From: Lachnospiraceae bacterium UBA1066 | GTDB taxonomy: Bacteria > Bacillota > Clostridia > Lachnospirales > Lachnospiraceae | Direction of reading: 5' to 3' | Assembly: GCA_002316215.1 (NCBI GenBank) | Contig: DCDB01000006.1 | Span: 1-37,557 of the forward strand | Length of the DNA: 37,557 nt | In this document: positions 17,086-25,100 of the stretch, piece by piece | Position numbering within the stretch: the first letter of the stretch is position 1 | How the letters are laid out: each line of letters opens with the position of its first letter | Program-made: the position numbers and the translations under genes | The notes under the pieces: generated by a model | Database searches by the model: none | The model's input: the letters and a program-made list of their open reading frames with translations, nothing else | Told to the model about the DNA's origin: nothing

Positions 17086-18639
17086 ATGAATCAGAATTTA
17101 AATCAGATTCCTCAGATTAGAGAAATGAACGGGATTCCGACCTTATATGTGAAGGGGGAACCGTTTATGGTTCTTGCGGGAGAAATTCATAATTCAAGCG
17201 CAAGCAGTCTGGAGTTCATGAAAGAAAAAGTATGGCCGAATCTAAAGGACATGTATTTAAACACAGTACTGGTTCCGCTTTACTGGGAACTTATAGAACC
17301 TCAGGAAGGAGAATATCAGTTTGATCTGGTTGAAGGCCTGATCCGTCAGGCAAGGCAGAACCAGATGCATCTTATTTTTTTATGGTTTGGTTTATGGAAG
17401 AATGCGGAATCAATGTATGTCCCTGGCTGGATGAAAAAAGATCCGGAGACTTATTTTAGGGTCAGAAAGGTTAACGGAGAATCCATCAATACCATTTCCC
17501 CGCTTTGTGAAGCAGCAGTTGAAAAAGATGCGGCTGCATTTTCAAAAGTCATGAATTATATCAGTAAGATGGATGAAACAGAATCGACCGTGCTGATGAT
17601 ACAAGTGGAAAATGAGATCGGCACTCTTGGTACAGGAAGAGATTACAGTGAGAAGGCCCAGAAAGCTTTTAATAGAGAAATTCCGGAAGTTCTTAAGAAG
17701 GCGTATGCAAAAAACGGAACATGGAAGGAAATATTCGGAACTGACGCAGAAGAGGTTTTTATGGCTTATAACTTTTCCGGTGCGGTAGAGAAAATTACAG
17801 AAGCGGGCCGGAAGGAATATCCGATTCCCTGCTATACAAACTGCTGGCTGAAACAGTTTCCATGGTATCCGGGATCCTATCCAAGCGGCGGGCCGGTAAA
17901 AGGAATGCAGCCGGTATGGAAGCTTGCAGCACCGTCGCTTTTTACGTTGGCGCCGGATATCTATGTCCCTTATGTGGCTGATGTGATGGAAGAGTACAGT
18001 GCAGCAGGAAATCCGCTGTTTATTCCGGAAGTAAGAAAAGATGCAGTTACCTCTTCTTATTGCTTCTATGCTTTCGGCCAGTATCATGCAATCGGATATT
18101 CTCCATTTGGGATAGAGGAACTTGCATTGCCACCGGAATCCGTTGATCGGCCGCCGATGGAAGTAATGATGGCTCTTAATATAGACCCTTCTGCTTTTGA
18201 TATTACCGGAAGCAGAGATTATCTTGCACGTACTTATGAATTAATGGAGCAGATTAAGCCGCTTTACCTGAAATACCGCGGGTCGGCGAAGTTCCATGCA
18301 TTTTTGAAAAAGAGCGAGACCGATTACGGCGCACTTTTTTCAACAGAAAAATATGAAATTTGTGTGGGGTATGCACCGCGGCAACCTTCAAAGCCACTGG
18401 CGGCGGGACTTATTTTTGAGCTTTCTGCGGATAGATTCCTGCTTATAGGTATGCAGAGTACCTTTACTTTTCGTCCGAAAGAAGGGGAAAACAGGAAAGT
18501 GGATTTAATATCGCTTGAGGAAGGAATGTTTCATGAGGGCGTGTGGAAAACAGGAAGGATCCTGAATGGCGATGAAAAAATGAGTATCCGTTTGGGCGAT
18601 ATGCCAACCTGCATCCAGGCGGAACTGTTTAAGTATTGA
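17086..18639 (+). CDS. GH35/GH42-like glycosidase (beta-galactosidase-like, DUF5597-type)
   Basis: 517 residues from ATG 17086, chosen because GGAAAGGA precedes it and the protein opening is conserved. An in-frame GTG at 17047 lies in the repeat array. The (beta/alpha)8 start IPTLYVKGEPFMVLAGEIHNSS, then MYLNTVLVPLYWELIEPQEGEYQFD, is typical of GH35-type exo-beta-glycosidases. The acid/base is probably Glu177 in QVENEIG and the nucleophile Glu315 in FIPEVRKD. The C-terminal 180 residues resemble the beta-rich domain found in GH35-like proteins with DUF5597. There is no signal peptide, so it acts on imported oligosaccharides. The exact substrate (galactoside or another plant side chain) cannot be told. 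Confidence 0.8.
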   Translation: MNQNLNQIPQIREMNGIPTLYVKGEPFMVLAGEIHNSSASSLEFMKEKVWPNLKDMYLNTVLVPLYWELIEPQEGEYQFDLVEGLIRQARQNQMHLIFLWFGLWKNAESMYVPGWMKKDPETYFRVRKVNGESINTISPLCEAAVEKDAAAFSKVMNYISKMDETESTVLMIQVENEIGTLGTGRDYSEKAQKAFNREIPEVLKKAYAKNGTWKEIFGTDAEEVFMAYNFSGAVEKITEAGRKEYPIPCYTNCWLKQFPWYPGSYPSGGPVKGMQPVWKLAAPSLFTLAPDIYVPYVADVMEEYSAAGNPLFIPEVRKDAVTSSYCFYAFGQYHAIGYSPFGIEELALPPESVDRPPMEVMMALNIDPSAFDITGSRDYLARTYELMEQIKPLYLKYRGSAKFHAFLKKSETDYGALFSTEKYEICVGYAPRQPSKPLAAGLIFELSADRFLLIGMQSTFTFRPKEGENRKVDLISLEEGMFHEGVWKTGRILNGDEKMSIRLGDMPTCIQAELFKY

Positions 18640-18678
18640 TGTATTATTTAATTGCCATTTGATGTTTCTGCGGTTTCA

Positions 18679-19053
18679 TTATTTCTCCGGTTCCTGCAAT
18701 TGCTGCCGGACAGAACAGTCCTGTTCGATCCGGGTGATCACGCGGAAGAAGCTGTACGCTCCGAAAAGAAGCAGGAAAGGAGTAAAAAAAAGCCGTGTTC
18801 TTCCGGTGATGTTTTGTGTAAACTGTAGTTGAACGAGATCTTTTGTGGGCGATGCGTCTGCCTGCAGGGCAAGATAATGGCAGCCCTCCGTTACGTGTAA
18901 AATCCTGATTTCATAGGCAATTACACGTAATTCCGTCCACTCCTGCCCGGCAGGTTTCTGCCGTGGAGGGCAAGTAAAGAAGGATACGAGGATGAAGGCA
19001 TATCTGCGGCTGATTCCGGAGCAACGTGAAAGGATAAAAGCAGTATCTGCGGT
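18679..19053 (-). pseudogene. 124-codon open frame without start, possible gene remnant
   Basis: In the 581-bp spacer after the GH35-like gene, the minus strand is open from a stop at 19054-19056 to TAA at 18679-18681 with no ATG. The product includes a plausible soluble stretch (ELRVIAYEIRILHVTEG), then a membrane-like segment FFTPFLLLFGAYSFFRVI and a charged tail. I recognise no family. It may be a decayed membrane-protein tail or chance. The rest of the spacer holds a paired palindrome (18891-18930) and the 14-bp repeats. Confidence 0.25.
18891..18930. promoter_or_regulatory. paired TTAC-N2-GTAA palindromes
   Basis: TTACGTGTAA (18891-18900) and TTACACGTAA (18921-18930) are exact reverse complements, each nearly palindromic itself, with centres 30 bp apart (about three helical turns). 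The site lies about 290 bp upstream of the esterase gene. It looks like a pair of operator sites. Confidence 0.4.
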
Positions 19054-19088
19054 TCAGTTAAGAATAATATGACCAATAAAACAAATAA

Positions 19089-19200
19089 GCAAATAAAACA
19101 AAGCAAATAAAACAAAGCAAATAAAACAAAGCAAATAAAACAAAGCAAATAAAACAAAGCAAATAAAACAAATATTATAAAACAAATATTATAAAACAAA
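19089..19200 (+). repeat. 14-bp tandem repeat, eight copies, in esterase leader
   Basis: Six exact units of GCAAATAAAACAAA (19089-19172), then two variant units of TATTATAAAACAAA (19173-19200), run without gaps. The array ends 7 bp before the AGGAG ribosome site of the next gene. The strand is almost free of G and C, so the leader is unstructured. Confidence 0.9.
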
Positions 19201-19220
19201 TAAGATAGGAGCCTCGTGAA

Positions 19221-20159
19221 ATGAACACGGAAAAGATTTACTTATATGACGATCGTAAGGATGTGACATTGACAGCTTATATTCTGCAGGACAGTCCTGA
19301 ACTGTTCAAAGGGCCAAGACCGGCTGTACTGATTTGTCCGGGAGGCGGTTATTTTTCATGCTCGGACAGGGAAGCGGAACCGATAGCCCTGAAGTTCCTC
19401 GGCATGGGGTATCAGGCTTTTGTTCTGCGTTATTCGACTTATCTGTCCGGTGGAATGGTATTCCCGGATCTTTCCAAGCCGCTCCCGCCTAAACCGGAAA
19501 CTGCTTATCCTAAGCCGATGATCGAAATAGGAATGGCTATGAAAATCATCACCGACAGGGCAGAGGAATGGAAGGTAGAGCCATCCAAAATTGCACTCTG
19601 CGGTTTTTCCGCCGGTGCCCATAATGCAGCCATGTATTCTGTCTATTGGAATGCCCCGGTCATTACCGGCGCTGTCGAGGCAGGAGATGGGCTGCGTCCT
19701 TCGGCGACAATTCTCGGATATACCTTAAGCGATTATATGCTGATGAAGGATGCTGCCATGGCGCCTTTTGACAAGGCTTTCTTTGGGGCGTCAAATACTG
19801 CTTATCTGGGAACTTCCGAACCTTCGGACGACCTTCTTAAGGAAGTGAGTCCTGCTCTTCAGGTGTCGGAAAATACACCTCCCATGTTTCTCTGGGCGAC
19901 CTCAAAAGATAACCTTGTGCCGGTACAGCAGTCTCTCGTGATGGCGAAAGGCCTGGCGGATCATAAGATACCGTTTGAGCTGCATGTCTTTGAGGACGGA
20001 CAGCACGGGCTTTCGCTTGCAACACAGGCCACGTCGACAGCGAAAACGCAGGTGGATAAAGATGCCGCGCAGTGGATTGATCTGTGCGAACACTGGCTTG
20101 CCAAACGTTTTTCTTTTGAACTGGACGAAAGGACAGAATGGGAAGCGCAGGTCATCTGA
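19221..20159 (+). CDS. alpha/beta-hydrolase, acetylxylan-esterase-like
   Basis: 312 residues, the usual size for this esterase group. PAVLICPGGGYFSCSDREAEPIAL carries the GGG oxyanion motif. The catalytic serine is Ser130 in GFSAG, with Asp230 in TSKDNLVP and His262 in DGQHGLS. This matches the BD-FAE/Axe-like alpha/beta hydrolases of gut Firmicutes that remove acetyl groups from xylo-oligosaccharides. There is no signal peptide, so it works on imported sugars. It has AGGAG before the ATG and lies between a GH35-like gene and the CUT1/GH120 cluster, which supports a deacetylation role. Another carbohydrate or ester substrate is possible. Confidence 0.85.
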   Translation: MNTEKIYLYDDRKDVTLTAYILQDSPELFKGPRPAVLICPGGGYFSCSDREAEPIALKFLGMGYQAFVLRYSTYLSGGMVFPDLSKPLPPKPETAYPKPMIEIGMAMKIITDRAEEWKVEPSKIALCGFSAGAHNAAMYSVYWNAPVITGAVEAGDGLRPSATILGYTLSDYMLMKDAAMAPFDKAFFGASNTAYLGTSEPSDDLLKEVSPALQVSENTPPMFLWATSKDNLVPVQQSLVMAKGLADHKIPFELHVFEDGQHGLSLATQATSTAKTQVDKDAAQWIDLCEHWLAKRFSFELDERTEWEAQVI

Positions 20160-20186
20160 GACCGGATGCAGTAAAGTGAACGGATG

Positions 20187-20312
20187 ATTCCGCCGGTTTT
20201 TTCTGAAATTTCCGGGGGGCATACCATATTCGCTTTTAAAGACTATCCCGAAATGCGCACTGCTCCCCAATCCGGTTTCAAGAGCGATTTCCGTAATCTG
20301 GAATCCTTGCTG
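20187..20312 (-). pseudogene. AraC regulator remnant (second HTH only)
   Basis: Minus-strand translation from 20312 gives QQGFQITEIALETGLGSSAHFGIVFK, then SEYGMPPGNFRKNRR. This is the second helix-turn-helix and C-terminal tail of an AraC protein. A stop (TAG) sits directly upstream at 20313-20315. No first HTH or sensor domain is found in the next 300 bp, so this is a fragment of about 40 codons. The remainder of this 453-bp spacer carries a far-apart 10-bp inverted repeat (20376-20385 with 20444-20453) and a terminator-like hairpin. Confidence 0.65.
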
Positions 20313-20478
20313 CTATTAGCGGTCTTTGCTGCCTTGAAGGATGCCTGAAAACATGGTCAGGAATACCCATTCGAAAAATGAAGACAACCAGGCAGTCGTT
20401 TGAAATGGTGTTTGAAAGGTATGGTTATTTATAAACAGTAAAAGTCTTCATTTATATGTTCCTCTGAAATTGATTCAT

Positions 20479-20541
20479 TATAATTCTGAAGGAAAGTACT
20501 GGTTTTTGGGAGTGTATCCCAGATTCCGGTACTTTCCTTTT
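20479..20541 (+). terminator. TATAAT followed by terminator-like hairpin
   Basis: TATAAT (20479-20484) is followed by GGAAAGTACTGG (20491-20502) pairing with CCGGTACTTTCC (20526-20537), 11 of 12 exact plus one G-T, then TTTTATAATT. An inner GGGA/TCCC can pair within the loop. It could end the minus-strand AraC gene, whose stop is 75 bp away, or mark a very short plus-strand RNA. Confidence 0.5.
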
Positions 20542-20612
20542 ATAATTGAGATTTCTGACTGATCTTAACAATCAATATGTAAGAACCGTCCTCCATGCTT
20601 TATGGCGTAGAG

Positions 20613-21476
20613 TCATTCAGAAAAAGGTTTTTTCGAATTGATGAAATCCTTATTTCCGTATTTCCTTCTGTACTGGCCGGGAGTGCAGCCGACCTCTTTC
20701 CGGAATTCCGCACCCAGGTGACTCTGTGAAACGAATCCAAAATAGAACGCAATCTGGCTTAAAGTATATGGGGAATATACAAGCATGTTTTTTATCAGTT
20801 TGATCTTCTGTTTAATGATATAGCGGGAAATGGTAATACCTTCATATTTGCTGAAAATGTTTGAAAGATAAGCTGTGTTCAGCCTCAGCGCGGATGCAAT
20901 CTCGGAAACTGTGATACGTCCGTGGAGATGGGCAAAGATATATTTCTTGCACCGGCTGATATGAAGGCTGTATTGGTGCTCTTCATTTGAATCTGTTTGC
21001 GTGATCATATCGTGTACGACGCTGCAGTAGTGGAATTCTGCAGCCCGGTAAAAAGCAATCACTTCCGGGACAGAGTTAATCTTTTCTATTTTGTTAATGT
21101 AATTATCAGAGAGGGTATAGGCGATCTCCGGCAGGACGCCGCTGCGCATGGCGCTTCTGCAGGCAAGCGTAATAACGACGATACCTATGTCCTTGTGGTT
21201 GCGCAGAGGGTCGTCTTTTGCCACAATTCCAACCTGTCCTGTTTTTGTTTCATTCACCGCTTCTTTAAGCATTTCGGCATCGCCGAGTTCAATTGCAAGC
21301 TGCTCGCGAACTTCCTGATCATAGGAATTATGATGCAGGGTCTGTTCCTGGGCTGTAAAGACCTGACGGGAGTAATTAGCAAAGACGGCATCCAGATCAT
21401 TAAAAAGAATATTGAAATCAACATCCAGTTTGGTAAAAGTTGCATTCGTTTTTTCAGCTTTTTTTTCTTCTGCCAT
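20613..21476 (-). CDS. AraC-family regulator
   Basis: 287 residues from ATG 21476, chosen because AGGGGTG lies 7 nt upstream; a TTG at 21497 is in frame but has no ribosome site. The N-terminal 180 residues are helical rather than cupin-like, with DPLRNHKDIGIVVITLACRSAMRSGVLPEIAYTLSD, a pattern seen in a Firmicutes AraC subgroup. The C-terminal HTH is complete: ITVSEIASALRLNTAYLSNIFSKYEGITISRYI, then YTLSQIAFYFGFVSQSHLGAEFRKEVGCTPGQYRRK. It is divergent from the CUT1 importer and GH120 genes and so probably controls them (inference). Confidence 0.88.
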   Translation of the reverse strand: MAEEKKAEKTNATFTKLDVDFNILFNDLDAVFANYSRQVFTAQEQTLHHNSYDQEVREQLAIELGDAEMLKEAVNETKTGQVGIVAKDDPLRNHKDIGIVVITLACRSAMRSGVLPEIAYTLSDNYINKIEKINSVPEVIAFYRAAEFHYCSVVHDMITQTDSNEEHQYSLHISRCKKYIFAHLHGRITVSEIASALRLNTAYLSNIFSKYEGITISRYIIKQKIKLIKNMLVYSPYTLSQIAFYFGFVSQSHLGAEFRKEVGCTPGQYRRKYGNKDFINSKKPFSE

Positions 21477-21513
21477 AAGATTCACCCCTGCGAACAAACG
21501 GAAGATATGATAC

Positions 21514-21620
21514 GGGCGTTAAAAGTCCGAACGTTTCAGAAACCCGGAAAACCGCGAATGATAAGAAAATCCGAAGTATCACAGGTGCTAAAGAGTAATT
21601 TTGCACCCACATCTGAACAT
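21514..21620 (+). repeat. dispersed intergenic repeat, copy C
   Basis: GGGCGTTAAAAG (21514-21525) is followed by GAAAATCCGAAGTATCACAGG and a GGTGC...GCACC hairpin (21565-21620). It aligns with copies A and B. It lies in the 345-bp divergent spacer. Between it and 21822 the DNA is AT-rich, with TTGATA (21672) as a possible -35 but no clean -10. Confidence 0.55.
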
Positions 21621-21821
21621 TAAAAAAATAAGAAAAGGATATATGGAATATAAAATATTATACAAATAAATTTGATAAAAAACAATAATATATGATATTT
21701 TCTAAAACGCGTCGCAGATATTATATAGACAAGATAAACAACAGCAGACTTAGAAAAGTTACAGGCAAGAGAAACAAAACATCATTCAGCAGTAAAAGTA
21801 CTATTAAGGAGGAAGAGAGAA

Positions 21822-23222
21822 ATGAAGAAATCTAAGTTATGGAAGGCTTTGGCTTCAGGTGTTCTGGCATTCACTATGATGGCAGCGACGGCATGCGGAA
21901 GTTCAACAGGCACAAGTACAACAAGTACAACAAGTACAACAACAAGTACAGCAGCAAGTGCGGCAGACACAACAGCGAGCACGGGAGCAGGTTCGACGGC
22001 GGCTTCGACATCAGGAGGAAAAACGAAGCTGACAATCTGGCACATCCAGACAGGCGAGGTTGCGGATACAATCCAGGCTTCAGTCGACCGGTTTATGAAA
22101 GCAAACCCGCAGTATGACGTCACAGTCGTTCAGAAACAGAATGATACCTATAAAACAGATCTTTCCCTGGCAATCAATGCAGGAACAATGCCGGATGTCT
22201 TTATCACATGGGGCGGACAGACAATGTATGATTACGTTGACGAAGGGCTGGTAGCCGATCTGACAAGCTACATGAAGGCGGATGGTTACGCGGATAAGTT
22301 CCTCGACGCTGCCATAAAACAGTGCACTTACAACGATAAAATCGTCGCTGTACCTGTGGAAAATGTGTCAGTCGCCGGATTCTTCTACAACAAAGAGGTA
22401 TTCAGTAAATACAATCTTTCCGAGCCGAAGACGATAGCGGATCTCGAGAAAATCTGTGACACGCTGGTCGCAAACGGAGTGAAGCCTTTCGCTCTTGCGA
22501 ATGCGACAAAGTGGACAGGTTCCATGTATTTCCAGTATCTTGCCACACGCTACGGCGGACTTCAGCCATTTGCAGATGCAGCTTCCGGAAAGGGCTCTTT
22601 TGAAAATGATGCCTTTAAATATGCCGGAACAACGATTCAGGATTGGGTCAATAAAGGTTACTTCTGCGATGGGTTCAACGGTATGGATGATGATTCCGGT
22701 CAGGCGCGTATGCTTTTCTATAACGGGGATGCAGCAATGGATCTGATGGGATCCTGGTTCATTTCCAATGTCTCGGATGAATCTTCCATGATTGAAGACG
22801 GCACGCTTGGATTCTTCCCGTTCCCGTCGCTGGATACTTCAACAGCAGACCAGACGTATACTCTTGGTACCCTTGGCGATAACCTTTACTCCGTTTCTGC
22901 AAAATGTACGGATCAGGAAGGGGCGTTTAAGCTGATCCAGTCGCTTCTGGATGATACGGCTGTCAAAGAAAGAACCGCAGAGGGAAAAATCATCCCGTTC
23001 AAGGATTTCAAGTCGGACAACGAAGTGACGAATAAAGTTCTGGAATCTCTGAATAGCGCAGCAGGTGTTCAGCTCTGGTACGATCAGTATCTTCCTTCGG
23101 AAGTAGCGGAAGTGCATAAGGATACCTGCCAGCAGATCTTCGGGCTTACCATGACACCGGAACAGGCGGATACGACACTACAGACGGCAATGAAGGATTA
23201 TCTGGCTAAGAACGGAAAGTAA
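21822..23222 (+). CDS. CUT1 family ABC sugar-binding lipoprotein
   Basis: 466 residues. The start MKKSKLWKALASGVLAFTMM and lipobox AATAC give a lipid-anchored extracellular protein. A Thr/Ser-rich linker coded by 9-bp repeats of ACAAGTACA type (about 21910-21950) follows. The family-1 solute-binding domain begins KTKLTIWHIQTGEVADTIQASVDRFMKANP and includes MPDVFITWGG and NGDAAMDLMGSWFI, typical of sugar-binding proteins. AGGAGG precedes the ATG. It delivers sugars to the next two permeases. The neighbouring GH120 gene suggests a xylo- or arabinoxylo-oligosaccharide ligand (inference). Confidence 0.92.
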   Translation: MKKSKLWKALASGVLAFTMMAATACGSSTGTSTTSTTSTTTSTAASAADTTASTGAGSTAASTSGGKTKLTIWHIQTGEVADTIQASVDRFMKANPQYDVTVVQKQNDTYKTDLSLAINAGTMPDVFITWGGQTMYDYVDEGLVADLTSYMKADGYADKFLDAAIKQCTYNDKIVAVPVENVSVAGFFYNKEVFSKYNLSEPKTIADLEKICDTLVANGVKPFALANATKWTGSMYFQYLATRYGGLQPFADAASGKGSFENDAFKYAGTTIQDWVNKGYFCDGFNGMDDDSGQARMLFYNGDAAMDLMGSWFISNVSDESSMIEDGTLGFFPFPSLDTSTADQTYTLGTLGDNLYSVSAKCTDQEGAFKLIQSLLDDTAVKERTAEGKIIPFKDFKSDNEVTNKVLESLNSAAGVQLWYDQYLPSEVAEVHKDTCQQIFGLTMTPEQADTTLQTAMKDYLAKNGK

Positions 23223-23232
23223 AGGAGGAGCA

Positions 23233-24129
23233 ATGGGAATTCATGAAGCGGCAGTAAAGCGCCGGAGAACAGGTGAGTTTACGGCAATTGCAGTTTTCCT
23301 TGCACCGGCACTTCTGGTAATCGGAATCTTTATCATTTATCCAATCATACAGTCATTTATTACAAGCGGATATGAATGGAACGGATACTCCAGCGCTAAG
23401 ACCTTTATAGGCCTGGATAACTGGAAGAAACTGTTGACGGACAGCACCTTCTGGGGTGCTTTCCGCAACAATATCCTGGTTATGGTCCTGTCGATCGTAA
23501 TCCAGATGCCTATTGGCCTTGCACTTGCAACTTTCCTTAACAGGGCCGGAAAAAAAGCCAATATCGCCAAAGTAATCTGGTTCATTCCCATGCTGATGTC
23601 TTCAGTTGCTATCGGGTATCTGTTCCGCTATGCACTGGATCCGACGACAGGTTTTGTGACGGCAATTTCTAAAGCGTTTGGCGGTGGAAAAGTCGATTTG
23701 CTGGGAAATCCCGGTACGGTACTCCTGACCTGCATTTTCATTATTGCATGGCAGTTTACACCGTTTTACATGGTCTACTATATGGCTGGATATGGCGGAA
23801 TCTCTGCTGATATCCACGAGGCGGCGATGATTGACGGAGCTACGGAAAAAGATTATTTCTGGAATATTGCTCTGCCGCTTCTGAAGCCTTCAATCAAGAG
23901 TGCTGTTGTCCTGTCCATTGTCGGTTCACTGAAGTATTTCGATTTGGTTTATGTTATGACGGACGGCGGTCCGAGCCATGCCTCGGAACTGATGGCGACA
24001 TATATGTACGATACGGCATTCAAGTCCTACCAGATGGGTTATGCCTCTGCTATAGCCTCCGGCATGTTCATTCTGATCTCTGTTATTGCAATTGTTACTA
24101 TGAAATTATTGAACAGGAAGGAGGATTGA
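23233..24129 (+). CDS. CUT1 sugar ABC permease 1 (MalF/UgpA-like)
   Basis: 298 residues with six membrane segments, beginning LAPALLVIGIFIIYPIIQSF. FIGLDNWKKLLTDSTFWGAFRNNI is the usual CUT1 segment, and the EAA loop DIHEAAMIDGATEKDYFWNIALPLLKPS contacts the ATPase. VYVMTDGGPSHASELMATYMYDTAF is also a family hallmark. AAGGAGG lies before ATG 23233, 10 bp after the binding-protein stop. It forms the translocation pore together with the next gene's product. Confidence 0.93.
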   Translation: MGIHEAAVKRRRTGEFTAIAVFLAPALLVIGIFIIYPIIQSFITSGYEWNGYSSAKTFIGLDNWKKLLTDSTFWGAFRNNILVMVLSIVIQMPIGLALATFLNRAGKKANIAKVIWFIPMLMSSVAIGYLFRYALDPTTGFVTAISKAFGGGKVDLLGNPGTVLLTCIFIIAWQFTPFYMVYYMAGYGGISADIHEAAMIDGATEKDYFWNIALPLLKPSIKSAVVLSIVGSLKYFDLVYVMTDGGPSHASELMATYMYDTAFKSYQMGYASAIASGMFILISVIAIVTMKLLNRKED

Positions 24130-24133
24130 AATC

Positions 24134-24973
24134 ATGACAAAGACAAAGAAAAGATTCAAACCTTCATCCGTTATCACGGCAATACTGGTTGCCTTCTGGT
24201 TCGTGGTGTGTCTGATCCCATTTGTTTTTATGATCATGTGTACACTTAAAAACCAAAAGCAGCTTATGAAGTTCGGTGTGTTTTCTCTGCCGAAGAGTTT
24301 TGATCTGAGCAACTATGTTGAAGTGTTTACGGGAAATATCTGGCATTACTTCCTGAATTCGGTAATTGTCATGGCTGTGACGCTTGTGATCCTGCTTCTT
24401 TTCAGCGCTTTTGCGGCTTATCCGCTTTCACGCTGGAAATTCAAGCTGAACAAGCCGATTTATGCTTTAGTTGTTGCCTGCATGTCCGTACCGATCCATG
24501 TTACTTTGCTTCCGATATTCATGATGGCAGTCGGGACTGGCTTATATGACAGTATCTGGGCGCTGGTCGGTCCTTACGTGGCTTTTAACCTGCCGATTTC
24601 CGTCTTCATCCTGGTGACATTCATGGCATCGATCCCGAAGGAACTGGAAGAGGCGGCGGACATCGACGGCTGCGGAAGATACGGCAGGTTCTGGAAAATT
24701 ATGCTTCCGCTGTCGAAACCGGGTTTGTCTACGCTGGTTATCTATGACGGCGTGAATATCTGGAATGAATTCAGTTTTGCACTGACGTTGACGCAGACAT
24801 CGGCGAATCGGACACTGCCTTTGGCAGTCAATGAGTTCCAGGGTCAGTATTCCATGAATATACCGATGATCATGACGGTGCTGTTTGTTTCCATCCTGCC
24901 GATGATTATCGTCTATATCTTTACGAAAGATAAACTGATCGAAGGCATGATGGCCGGCGCTGTTAAAGGCTGA
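24134..24973 (+). CDS. CUT1 sugar ABC permease 2 (MalG/UgpE-like)
   Basis: 279 residues with six membrane segments. The EAA loop reads ELEEAADIDGCGRYGRFWKIMLPLSKPG, and the C-terminus FTKDKLIEGMMAGAVKG is characteristic of MalG-type permeases. The start is 4 bp after the previous stop, with GGAGG. No ATPase gene is present in the cluster, as in many Firmicutes CUT1 systems that share an MsmK/UgpC-type ATPase encoded elsewhere. Confidence 0.93.
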   Translation: MTKTKKRFKPSSVITAILVAFWFVVCLIPFVFMIMCTLKNQKQLMKFGVFSLPKSFDLSNYVEVFTGNIWHYFLNSVIVMAVTLVILLLFSAFAAYPLSRWKFKLNKPIYALVVACMSVPIHVTLLPIFMMAVGTGLYDSIWALVGPYVAFNLPISVFILVTFMASIPKELEEAADIDGCGRYGRFWKIMLPLSKPGLSTLVIYDGVNIWNEFSFALTLTQTSANRTLPLAVNEFQGQYSMNIPMIMTVLFVSILPMIIVYIFTKDKLIEGMMAGAVKG

Positions 24974-25009
24974 TTCAAATTCGTAGAAATGAAAAAAGTA
25001 TTCTGAAAC

Positions 25010-25063
25010 CTATGATGCAGGATTGCTCTGTCGCGTCTCGATTTCTGCAATTCTGCATCATAG
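25010..25063. repeat. inverted copy of the dispersed repeat (17-bp stem)
   Basis: CTATGATGCAGGATTGC (25010-25026) pairs with GCAATTCTGCATCATAG (25047-25063), 16 of 17 exact, around a 20-nt loop. Read on the minus strand the left arm is GCAATCCTGCATCATAG, the same core as repeat copies A-C. It lies between the CUT1 permease and GH120 genes and has no T run. Confidence 0.65.
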
Positions 25064-25100
25064 CAATGCATGAAAATCAAGAGACTAAAGGAGCAGTCAT

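Noticed and set aside
18921..19199. Minus-strand open frame with repeated FALFYLLCFICF-like peptide
   Set aside because: It is produced by translating the A-rich 14-bp repeats backwards, which gives an artificial hydrophobic repeat; it has no ribosome site.
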